Program-made: the position numbers and the translations under genes
NCBI GenBank assembly: GCA_016720705.1
Contig: JADKKB010000007.1
Location: forward strand, 1,550,001 to 1,614,000
Length of the DNA: 64,000 nucleotides
Reading direction: 5' to 3'
Origin: Chloracidobacterium sp.
Lineage (GTDB): Bacteria > Acidobacteriota > Blastocatellia > Pyrinomonadales > Pyrinomonadaceae
The notes under the pieces: model-generated
Told to the model about the DNA's origin: nothing
Database searches by the model: none
The model's input: the letters and a program-made list of their open reading frames with translations, nothing else
Shown here: positions 24,378-31,600 of the stretch, piece by piece
How the letters are laid out: each line of letters opens with the position of its first letter
Position numbering within the stretch: position 1 is the stretch's first letter

Positions 24378-24728
24378 CTACTTCTTACGGCCCCACGCGA
24401 CAAATCCGCACAATAACGCAGTTATCGCAGGAAAGATCGCCATTGCCGGCGATCCAATCGCAGATACAATGACGGCGCCGATCATAATGATGAAGAGCAG
24501 TGTAGCGGCAAGCGGCGTCAGTCTTGGCCTTATCTTAAGAGCCCACGGCAAAATGAGCCCGAGGCTACCGATGATCTCACACGCGCCGATGAAGTAAATA
24601 AAGCCGATCGACAGGAAAGCCGGCATATTCTGGGCCATTTCCTCGGCGGGCGTAAGAAACTTTGAGACGCCGGCAAACATAAACAGCAGTGAAAGAATTA
24701 TCTGAATGACCCAAAGTAAAGTGTTCAT
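24378..24728 (-). CDS. DoxX family membrane protein
   Basis: This 116-residue protein with four transmembrane helices matches DoxX-like proteins: WVIQIILSLLFMFAGVSKFLTPAEEMAQ at the start, then FIYFIGACEIIGSLGLILP in helix 2. The family occurs with redox stress and quinone-linked systems, but its role is unsettled. It is likely co-transcribed with the SRPBCC gene 15 nt upstream. Confidence 0.85.
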   Translation of the reverse strand: MNTLLWVIQIILSLLFMFAGVSKFLTPAEEMAQNMPAFLSIGFIYFIGACEIIGSLGLILPWALKIRPRLTPLAATLLFIIMIGAVIVSAIGSPAMAIFPAITALLCGFVAWGRKK

Positions 24729-24743
24729 AAGGTGTTAAGACTC

Positions 24744-25292
24744 CTATCGTTTATCGGCCTCGACCGTCTGTTTTAATTGTGCCAAACCTTTTTCGAAGTC
24801 GGCCCCAACCAAGTGATCCATATTTGCGATCAATGAAAATGCCTTCATAAAAAAGTTATTCTTACCGGTCATTGTCCAAGTCACATTGGTCTTGTCAGCG
24901 TCTGTTGCCAACCCAAACTCGATAATATTCCTTGCTGCAAACGGAGCATTAAACTCCAGGTCTACCTTGAGATGGTTTGGCGGATGGCTTTCGAGAATGG
25001 TCATTTTACCTTCACCGGCCTCGCTGTTTCCGGCCCAGGCATACGAGGCACCGACACCCTTTGCGGGACCTGAGTATGTCGTTTTCATCGCCGGGTCGAT
25101 CTTGGCCCACGGCGACCAGGATTCCCATTTGTGAAAATCATCGAGGTGGTCAAAGACCATCGAGGGTGGGGCATCGATCGTAGCCGACCGCGTTATCTTA
25201 AAGTCTTCAGTCTGAAACGCCACAACCACGCAAAATACAGCAACGATAGCTGCGATGACCACGATCGACGTCAAAACGATCTTTTTCCACAT
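24744..25292 (-). CDS. Membrane-anchored SRPBCC (polyketide cyclase-like) protein
   Basis: This 182-residue protein starts WKKIVLTSIVVIAAIVAVFCVVVAF, an N-terminal anchor, followed by a START-like SRPBCC domain. The family motif ITRSATIDAPPSMVFDHLDDFHKWESWSPW is present (residues about 31-60), with TWTMTGKNNFFMKAF near 130. This fold binds hydrophobic ligands. ATG 25292 with AGGAA upstream is preferred to the in-frame TTG two codons earlier. It pairs with DoxX downstream. Confidence 0.85.
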   Translation of the reverse strand: MWKKIVLTSIVVIAAIVAVFCVVVAFQTEDFKITRSATIDAPPSMVFDHLDDFHKWESWSPWAKIDPAMKTTYSGPAKGVGASYAWAGNSEAGEGKMTILESHPPNHLKVDLEFNAPFAARNIIEFGLATDADKTNVTWTMTGKNNFFMKAFSLIANMDHLVGADFEKGLAQLKQTVEADKR

Positions 25293-25489
25293 AAGCAAAA
25301 TTCCTATTTAGGAGACTTTACACCATCAACGCCTGTTAACCTAGAGATTTTTTTAACCACTTTGAGAAGCCGCAGCCGCCTCAAATCAGTAACGTCGGCT
25401 GTAACCAAAATGCTCCCGCCGGGTGTAAGATGTATTTAGGAATAAACGATACGGCGCGTGGTCAACTGTAAGAGTTTCCCTATTTTTAT

Positions 25490-26248
25490 ATGAAACGATG
25501 TGCGAAATGCGGTGCTATATATACCGACGAGACACTCAGCTTTTGTCTGACGGATGGAACGCCGCTCGAAACTACGGATGAGCAAGTAACGGTTTTGCAC
25601 GGGAACGCCCCCGATACGCTGCCATTCACCCGTGGCGAGCAGATGCGGGTCGATATTCCGCAAAGCTCTCCGCCGCCCCCGTTCCTACCGACGGCAGCAG
25701 TTACACAATCATCCGGGCCGGGAATCGGCAAGGTACTACTTGTCATAGGGATATTTGTAGCATTGCTGGTGGTCGGTACCATTGGTGCCGGTGCCCTGCT
25801 CTACTTTAACAGAGTGAATCGACAGTCCGCGGTCAACGAAAATGCCAATAGTACGAATCCTAGCACATCGCCAAAACCAACGATCTCACCTTCCCCGACC
25901 GATGATCCGACAGAGGTTCTGCGCAAACAGATCGCCAATCTCGAAAAGCGTTTGGACGAGCAAAAGAAGTCGGGCCAACCATCGAATATTCCGCTGACGA
26001 TGCCCGAAATTCCAACCGCTGCGACGACTACGGCCAGGGTCAATTCGCCGGGTGACGGCTTTCTGGCTCTAAGGACATTGCCGAATAGCGAGGCCGGATC
26101 GCGGATCTCTAAGATCCCTCACGGCGCAGTCATTTCGATTGGCGCCTGTGGCCCGGTCGTCAGACCGGTACAGAGGAGCGGCAGATGGTGTCAGGCAAGT
26201 TATAATGGGCAAAAAGGTTGGGTTTTTGATGCCTATCTTGTCTATTAG
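25490..26248 (+). CDS. Zinc-ribbon membrane protein with C-terminal SH3-like domain
   Basis: This 252-residue protein begins with a zinc ribbon (MKRCAKCGAIYTDETLSFCLTDG, C-x2-C ... C). A Pro-rich segment and one transmembrane helix (about 85-107) follow, then an Asn/Ser/Thr/Pro-rich linker, a short coiled coil (EVLRKQIANLEKRLDEQKK, about 140-160), and a bacterial SH3b domain (about 185-252, LRTLPNSEAGSRISKIPHGA to WCQASYNGQKGWVFDAYL). The topology places the ribbon in the cytoplasm and the SH3b outside, where it could bind cell-wall peptides. Confidence 0.75.
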   Translation: MKRCAKCGAIYTDETLSFCLTDGTPLETTDEQVTVLHGNAPDTLPFTRGEQMRVDIPQSSPPPPFLPTAAVTQSSGPGIGKVLLVIGIFVALLVVGTIGAGALLYFNRVNRQSAVNENANSTNPSTSPKPTISPSPTDDPTEVLRKQIANLEKRLDEQKKSGQPSNIPLTMPEIPTAATTTARVNSPGDGFLALRTLPNSEAGSRISKIPHGAVISIGACGPVVRPVQRSGRWCQASYNGQKGWVFDAYLVY

Positions 26249-26327
26249 ACTCTATTAAATAGAAAGGGTGCAGTCTTTTGGAGGACCACACCCGGTAGGT
26301 TTAATCGGAAGGTATGATAGACAGGAA

Positions 26328-26597
26328 TTATGAATTCGTTCTGTTACGGTCGAACGATACCGACGGGGGATAGTAAAACGTCCCCAATGTCCTGAAGCTT
26401 GAAATATCAAACTCCTTGCGTGCTCCACAATCGAGACATACGCGATAAGAACCATTTTTGCTCGAAAACGGGCGGCTCAGGTCTCTGTGCCAACATCCGA
26501 ACAACTTGCCAAATAACCCGATTCTCCGGCCGAAAGAACCGTCAGTTCTATTTATTACACGTTCGGCGATCGAGTTTTGTTCCAATACTGCCTGCAT
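26328..26597 (-). CDS. Small protein with C-x2-C motif, conserved in related bacteria
   Basis: This 89-residue protein contains FGCWHRDLSRPFS followed by YRVCLDCGARKEFDISSFRTLGTFYYPP (about 37-75). This pattern, a His/Cys-bearing W-H-R segment plus a C-x2-C-G-A-R-K-x-F knuckle, recurs in small acidobacterial proteins of unknown function. A single zinc knuckle is plausible. The purine-rich SD GGAGAGGA lies just upstream. The interval 26598-26796 holds only AT-rich DNA, presumably the promoters of this gene and of the nuclease gene. Confidence 0.65.
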   Translation of the reverse strand: MQAVLEQNSIAERVINRTDGSFGRRIGLFGKLFGCWHRDLSRPFSSKNGSYRVCLDCGARKEFDISSFRTLGTFYYPPSVSFDRNRTNS

Positions 26598-26796
26598 AAC
26601 TTTTTCCTCTCCGTTTACACTGCTCTGCAGCGTTTCCGTTCACATTATGTAGAACGTATGTCTGAAGGCGTTTTGCACAATCTATGATGAAATGTTCTGA
26701 AAAAAGGTTTGTAATATTTTTTTAAAAAGTAGTTAGGCTTTCTCTTGCCTTGCTAATTAGATAGAATCATCGGAAACGATATAGGAGAAACTTATT

Positions 26797-27759
26797 ATGG
26801 CTACACGAGCGATTCGTACATTTATACTTATTTCGATTATCGCGATGCTTTCATTTCCGATATACGCGTGGGACGAGACCGGACATAAGATTACAGCCTA
26901 TATCGCCTGGCAGCGAATGACGCCGGAGACGAGAGATAAGGTCTTTAAGATACTGCTCGCCGCTCCCGAAGATTCACAGATCGGGGCATATTACCTTCAT
27001 TATGGTTCACGGTCCGAAGAGTCGAGAAAGCGCGAGTTCTTTATGATGATCGCCACTTGGCCCGATATTATCAAAGATAAAAATTTAGCTACTCGGTTCA
27101 AGAAATACAGCAACTCGAATTGGCACTACGCAGATTCGTTTTGGACGTGGAAGAATGGCAAAGCCGAGATGGTCGAGAGCACGGACAAGAACGGCCTGGC
27201 GATGGACAAGTTGGCCGAATTTAATCAGTTGATCCGAGGCGATGCATCCGATACCGACAAGGCGGTCGCGATAGCCTGGCTCGAGCATCTGATCGGCGAC
27301 ATTCATCAACCGCTTCACACCTCGGGCAAGGTGACAGACTCAAACCCGAAAGGTGACCAGGGCGGCAACCTTTTCTTTTTGACACCCAAGGGCACGCCTC
27401 GCGCCCAGCAGGAAAACCTGCATTCGTTCTGGGATTCGATCGTTGCCCAAAATGTACCGAACGCAAAGGATCAGTGCGATGCCGACTATCTGGATCCGAT
27501 CGCTGATGAGATCATCAAGCTCTATCCGTACTCAAAACTCGAATCGAAGATCGCCGCGGACAAGTTTGACGTTTGGCAAAAAGAAAGCCTGACGATCGCG
27601 ACCACTGACATTTATAAGGACGTAAAATTCTTTCAATTGCCCTCAGAAAAATATCGAAAACAGGCATTTTCGATCTCGGAGGAACGACTGGCATTGGCAG
27701 GATATCGAATGGCAGATCTTTTTAACGAAGTATTTGGTAAACCGGCTGCGGCCAAGTAG
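26797..27759 (+). CDS. S1/P1 family zinc-dependent nuclease
   Basis: This is a secreted single-strand nuclease/3'-nucleotidase type enzyme of 320 residues. The signal peptide ends ...FPIYA and the mature protein begins with Trp25 (WDETGHK), whose amino group is the zinc ligand in the family. Other expected ligands are visible: His30, an Asp in MMIATWPDII, the HYAD motif (about 109-112), and the H-x3-H pair of EHLIGDIHQPLH (about 164-175). The AGGAG motif precedes the ATG. It is probably co-transcribed with the M20 gene 12 nt downstream. Confidence 0.9.
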   Translation: MATRAIRTFILISIIAMLSFPIYAWDETGHKITAYIAWQRMTPETRDKVFKILLAAPEDSQIGAYYLHYGSRSEESRKREFFMMIATWPDIIKDKNLATRFKKYSNSNWHYADSFWTWKNGKAEMVESTDKNGLAMDKLAEFNQLIRGDASDTDKAVAIAWLEHLIGDIHQPLHTSGKVTDSNPKGDQGGNLFFLTPKGTPRAQQENLHSFWDSIVAQNVPNAKDQCDADYLDPIADEIIKLYPYSKLESKIAADKFDVWQKESLTIATTDIYKDVKFFQLPSEKYRKQAFSISEERLALAGYRMADLFNEVFGKPAAAK

Positions 27760-27771
27760 AGCCACTCTCAA

Positions 27772-28917
27772 ATGGACCCGACAACAACATTGACCCATTT
27801 TCGCGAACGCCGCGACGAAATGATCGACAAGATCATCCAGATCGTCGATATTGAGTCGCCCTCCGGTGACGTTGGTCAAAACTTGAAGGTCGTCGAATGG
27901 ATCGTCAAATACGCGGCCGAGTCAGGGCTAAATGTCGAAGTCGAGCGAGTTACGGCCGATGGGTTTGGCGAACACCTGATAATCCGGGCCTTTCCGGGGA
28001 ACGGCAAACATATTCTGTTGCTTGGTCATACCGATACGGTCCATCCTATCGGTTCCATTGCAAAAAATCCGACCCGCATCGATGATGGCAAATTCTACGG
28101 ATGCGGAATATTTGATATGAAGGCCAACATCATTTTGATGATCGAGGCTCTGAGTTATATTTCGAAAATAGGCGTCCGCCCGCCGTGTCCGATAAATATC
28201 TTACTGTCGTGTGACGAGGAAGTAGGCAGCCATACAGGACGCGAAATAGTTGAGAGAGAGGCGGCAAATGCCGAACTCTGCCTGGTGTTCGAGCCGTCGG
28301 CTGAGGGCCGAGTGAAAACGGGACGCAAAGGAACCGGCCAATATCTACTAAAAGCCCACGGCAGCCCTGCTCACGCCGGACTCGAACCGGAGAAAGGCGT
28401 TAACGCAGTTTCGGAGATCGCCAAACAGGTCGAACGGATCCACGCGATCGCAAGGCCCGATATCGGGACTACGGTCAACGTGTGTACGATCAGCGGCGGC
28501 ACAACTTCGAATGTGATACCGGCATACGGGCAATGTGAGATCGACGTCAGATTTACGACAATGTCCGAGGCCGAACGTGTGGACAGTTGCCTGCGGTCGC
28601 TCCCGCCGTTTGACGAACGGGTGCGGCTAGAGCTTTGCGGTGCAATCAATCGGCCGCCGCTCGAACGAACGCCGCAGGTCGCAGCACTATTCGAAAAGGC
28701 CAAGGCCATCGCCCAGAGCTTTGACTACGCGATCGACGAGGTTCAGGTCGGCGGTGCGTCGGACGGTAATTTTGTCGCCGCACTCGGTGTTCCGATTATT
28801 GACGGCCTTGGCCTCGCGGGCACCGGAGCACATATGCTCACCGAACATATTATGGTCGGCGACATCCCGGACCGAGCGACTTTGGTCACGCACTTGATCG
28901 CCACCGCCGCCCGCTAG
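27772..28917 (+). CDS. M20 family metallopeptidase (CPG2/ArgE-like)
   Basis: This 381-residue di-zinc aminoacylase/carboxypeptidase has the metal site in LLLGHTDTVHP (His about 85, Asp about 87), the bridging Asp in KFYGCGIFDMKANI, the catalytic Glu-Glu in LLSCDEEVGS, and the C-terminal His in GTGAHMLTEHI. The dimerisation lid domain carries HGSPAHAGLEPEKGVNA. There is no signal peptide, so it is cytosolic. The exact substrate is unclear, with glutamate carboxypeptidase-like members closest by eye. Confidence 0.88.
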   Translation: MDPTTTLTHFRERRDEMIDKIIQIVDIESPSGDVGQNLKVVEWIVKYAAESGLNVEVERVTADGFGEHLIIRAFPGNGKHILLLGHTDTVHPIGSIAKNPTRIDDGKFYGCGIFDMKANIILMIEALSYISKIGVRPPCPINILLSCDEEVGSHTGREIVEREAANAELCLVFEPSAEGRVKTGRKGTGQYLLKAHGSPAHAGLEPEKGVNAVSEIAKQVERIHAIARPDIGTTVNVCTISGGTTSNVIPAYGQCEIDVRFTTMSEAERVDSCLRSLPPFDERVRLELCGAINRPPLERTPQVAALFEKAKAIAQSFDYAIDEVQVGGASDGNFVAALGVPIIDGLGLAGTGAHMLTEHIMVGDIPDRATLVTHLIATAAR

Positions 28918-28941
28918 CGGTGAGTTCGAATCTTAATATAT

Positions 28942-29041
28942 GGAGGCGCATCTCGTCCGGTGATGGGCTCGGTCTTCAAAACCGTTTGTGAGAGCGCGAG
29001 AGCGTAGCTCAGGTGGGTTCGACTCCCACACGCCTCCGCCA
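28942..29041 (+). tRNA. selC: Selenocysteine tRNA (anticodon TCA)
   Basis: This 100-nt tRNA has acceptor arms GGAGGCG/CGCCTCC, discriminator G and an encoded CCA. The anticodon stem CGGT/ACCG encloses a CTTCAAA loop with TCA at 28976-28978. A long variable arm (TGAG ... CTCA) and a T-arm GTGGG-TTCGACT-CCCAC complete it. Length, the long variable arm and the UCA anticodon together define tRNA-Sec. The genome should therefore encode selA, selB and selD elsewhere; none is in this window, nor is a selenoprotein gene. It ends 7 nt before the dprA start. Confidence 0.95.
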
Positions 29042-29048
29042 TACATTA

Positions 29049-30176
29049 ATGAAGGAATGGATCGCACTCAATATGACACCCGGCGTCGGCCCACGGGCGG
29101 CGACCAAACTGCTTGAGCGATTTGGCTCCCCGGGAGCGGTTTTTCACGCTCGCAGGACGGAACTCGAATCTCTCCGCATCAAGCCTGAAACTATCGATAG
29201 CCTGATCAAACGAGAATTGGAAGCTCGAGCTGAACAGGAACTCGAGCGGGTCAAAGCTCTCGACGGCGACATTTTGATCCTCGATGACGGCAGTTATCCT
29301 GCGTTGCTCCGCGAGATCGACGACCCGCCGATCGTGTTGTACGTAAAGGGTGATTGGCAAGGATGTTTTGACCGACCTTGTGTCGGCGTGATCGGTTCAC
29401 GGACTTGCTCCACCTATGGCGAGAATGCGTCAGAAATGCTGGCTCGCGACCTAGCGTCACGCGGTATTACTATTGTCTCCGGCCTGGCACGCGGCATCGA
29501 CACCGCCGCTCATCGGGGAGCGATCCGCGGAAATGGCAAGACAGTGGCAGTCATAGGCACCGGGATCGACAGCGTTTATCCACGCGAAAATACCGGCCTG
29601 GTTCGTGAAATACTCGCGTCCGGCGGTTGCATCGTCTCACAATTCCCGCTTGGCACACCGCCACTAAAAGAAAATTTTCCATACAGAAACCGGATCATTA
29701 GCGGGCTCAGCTATGGAGTGCTGATCGTCGAGGCGTCAGAACGCAGCGGTTCTCTGATCACCGCGCGACTCGCGATGGAGCAAAATCGCGAAGTAATGGC
29801 GGTTCCCGGTAATATCACATCGGGAAACTCGTTCGGTACAAACTATCTGATAAAGAGCGGAGCTAAACTCGTGCAGCAGTGGCAGGACGTAGTTTCCGAG
29901 TTGCCGTCGGAGATCGCCGCCACGATCTTGCCGCCAAAGATCAAAAAGGCAAAGGCCGAAGAAGCCGTCCGTCAACCCGAACTCATTCCGGCTGATATGA
30001 GTGAGAACGAACGTGCGATTTGGACGCTGCTGACGGCCGATGAGGGAACGCATATCGACATCCTGCTTGAATCCAGCAAACTATCATTTGGCGACCTCAA
30101 TACCGCTCTCGTCGCTATGGACATCCGCGATCTGATCCGCGTTTTACCGGGCAAACATTATGCCCGAAGGATATGA
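29049..30176 (+). CDS. dprA: DNA processing protein DprA
   Basis: DprA loads RecA on incoming single-stranded DNA during transformation. The 375-residue product has an N-terminal SAM-like/HhH region (MTPGVGPRAATKLLERFGS), the Rossmann-type core (VGVIGSRTCSTYGENAS, GLARGIDTAAHRGAI, GKTVAVIGTGIDSVYPRENTGL, then SQFPLGTPPLKENFPYRNRIISGLS and EASERSGSLITARLA), and a C-terminal winged-helix DML1-like domain (about 310-370). In-frame codons upstream lie within the tRNA, so ATG 29049 is the start. Its 3' end plus terminator recur in decayed form at 31152-31444. Confidence 0.95.
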   Translation: MKEWIALNMTPGVGPRAATKLLERFGSPGAVFHARRTELESLRIKPETIDSLIKRELEARAEQELERVKALDGDILILDDGSYPALLREIDDPPIVLYVKGDWQGCFDRPCVGVIGSRTCSTYGENASEMLARDLASRGITIVSGLARGIDTAAHRGAIRGNGKTVAVIGTGIDSVYPRENTGLVREILASGGCIVSQFPLGTPPLKENFPYRNRIISGLSYGVLIVEASERSGSLITARLAMEQNREVMAVPGNITSGNSFGTNYLIKSGAKLVQQWQDVVSELPSEIAATILPPKIKKAKAEEAVRQPELIPADMSENERAIWTLLTADEGTHIDILLESSKLSFGDLNTALVAMDIRDLIRVLPGKHYARRI

Positions 30177-30213
30177 CCGACCCGAAATCTAATATTTATA
30201 ATATTTCCGACAA

Positions 30214-30298
30214 GGTATAGCCTCGCATTGACAGACTTGTGAACGAGGTGTTAGAAATCAGAACGTCAGCACGCAGTTTAGCGTCTGACATATTTTTT
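30214..30298 (+). repeat. Terminator-bearing repeat, copy 1 (after dprA)
   Basis: This 85-nt element starts GGTATAGCCTCGCATTGACA and ends in GTCAG ... CTGAC followed by TATTTTTT, a terminator for dprA. It is about 75-80% identical to the element at 31360-31444. Confidence 0.8.
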
Positions 30299-30315
30299 CA
30301 TTAACGGTTGGATCT

Positions 30316-31098
30316 GTGAAAAAGCCGATACAAATCACACGTTTTCAAAAGGCGGAGTTTCTCGACCTGGTTCGCCAACTGGATCGCGAGAATGAAAATA
30401 AGATCTTTGAACCGCAACTTCCGCTCGATAGATTATCCAAGAGAGTATCGGAGAGTGTGACGCTCCCGGCGAAAGAACCTGCTCCGGAATGCACGACCTG
30501 CGGAGTTTGTTGCGATGCTCTGCTGATAGTACCGATCACAAAAGCTGCATCTGAGCGATTTTCGGAATTCTGGGATATCGTCCCGGACGAAACCGCACCG
30601 GACACCGTGATCGAGCGCGTACTACCCCGCGATACTGAAAGCGGCAGGTGTATCCATCTGGCCGGCAAACTCGGTAGCGATATAAGTTGTCGGATCTATG
30701 CAGATCGACCTACCCCGTGCCGCGATTTTGAAGTGGGCAGCGACCGTTGTCACGGGTACCGGCGACTGTATGGGTTCGAAAATCCGTTGAGTCGGTCAGC
30801 TGTAAAGGCGGCCTTGAGGCACATTGAATCCACAAAAACCGATGTTATTACCTATTCGGCAATAGTTGTGGAATCAACAGGTTGGAGAGCGGCGTGCTCA
30901 GGCGAACCGTCCGGTGGTGTAACGACGGTTCCGGTGACTTACCTGCGGGTTGCGGTAATAGTTGATGATCGCGAAGATGACGTGATCGCCCTGCACAGTT
31001 ACGAAGTGTCAGAAGAAGAGTGGTGTGAAAGTGATTTCTTAGGATTAACCATTGAAGAGGCAGAAAGCCTCATCAAAACAAAGGTTTGCCAAGATTAG
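30316..31098 (+). CDS. YkgJ-type zinc/iron-chelating cysteine-cluster protein
   Basis: This 260-residue cytosolic protein carries the YkgJ/CxxCxxCC cluster: ECTTCGVCCDALLI (about 58-72), further Cys in GRCIHL, SCRIYADRPTPCRDFEVGSDRCHGYR (about 135-160). This pattern chelates Zn or Fe-S. The C-terminal third (about 185-260) is not part of the family core and is acidic. The start is GTG at 30316. It lies between dprA and a decayed copy of the dprA 3' end. The function of YkgJ-like proteins is largely unknown. Confidence 0.75.
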   Translation: MKKPIQITRFQKAEFLDLVRQLDRENENKIFEPQLPLDRLSKRVSESVTLPAKEPAPECTTCGVCCDALLIVPITKAASERFSEFWDIVPDETAPDTVIERVLPRDTESGRCIHLAGKLGSDISCRIYADRPTPCRDFEVGSDRCHGYRRLYGFENPLSRSAVKAALRHIESTKTDVITYSAIVVESTGWRAACSGEPSGGVTTVPVTYLRVAVIVDDREDDVIALHSYEVSEEEWCESDFLGLTIEEAESLIKTKVCQD

Positions 31099-31151
31099 AA
31101 CTTTTTGTTTTCCAGGATTCCGTTGCTTGTTGAGTCGCTCGCAAAAGCGAA

Positions 31152-31304
31152 GATCAACGAAAGAGCTTGGAGCCGTTCGCTTCGGACCATCCGGCCGATA
31201 TCGACGTCCTGCTCGAATCGATAAGGCTATTGCACGGCGATCTCAATACCGCACTTCTCACACGTTATATTCGCGATATCGTCCGAGTCTTGCTCGCAAA
31301 ATAG
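31152..31304 (+). pseudogene. Decayed copy of the dprA C-terminal domain
   Basis: In one frame this reads SLEPFASDHPADIDVLLES then IRLLHGDLNTALLTRYIRD and IVRVLLAK-stop. Intact dprA ends HIDILLESSKLSFGDLNTAL then VAMDIRDLIRVLPGKHYARRI. It is a winged-helix fragment without a start. It is followed by a second copy of the dprA terminator element (31360-31444), so the duplicated unit included both gene end and terminator. The remaining 31445-31600 contains only the topA leader. Confidence 0.8.
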
Positions 31305-31359
31305 TGAGCACAGTACTTTTGATTACAGCCGGATCTGTCGCGGTATTAATTTCGGTGAT

Positions 31360-31444
31360 GGTATAGCCTCACATTGACAGGCTAGTCAAATAGGTGTTAT
31401 CAGTCAGAACGTCAGCACGAATTGTGTGTCTGACGGTTTTTTTT
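31360..31444 (+). repeat. Terminator-bearing repeat, copy 2
   Basis: It begins GGTATAGCCTCACATTGACA and ends in the hairpin CGTCAG ... CTGACG followed by eight T. It is the counterpart of 30214-30298; the hairpin here is stronger because CGTCAG/CTGACG is extended by compensating bases. Confidence 0.8.
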
Positions 31445-31600
31445 CCAGACGCGTAAAAGCGTAGTCATAATCAAATCGCCCACGAAGGCAATGAATTAGT
31501 ATCCGGCTTTGAGTATCTAGTAAGGCTAACACTTAAAATATTTCGGGCACAAAATATCAAAATCTAACACTCCAGAACTTTACTAAATACCACACTGAAT

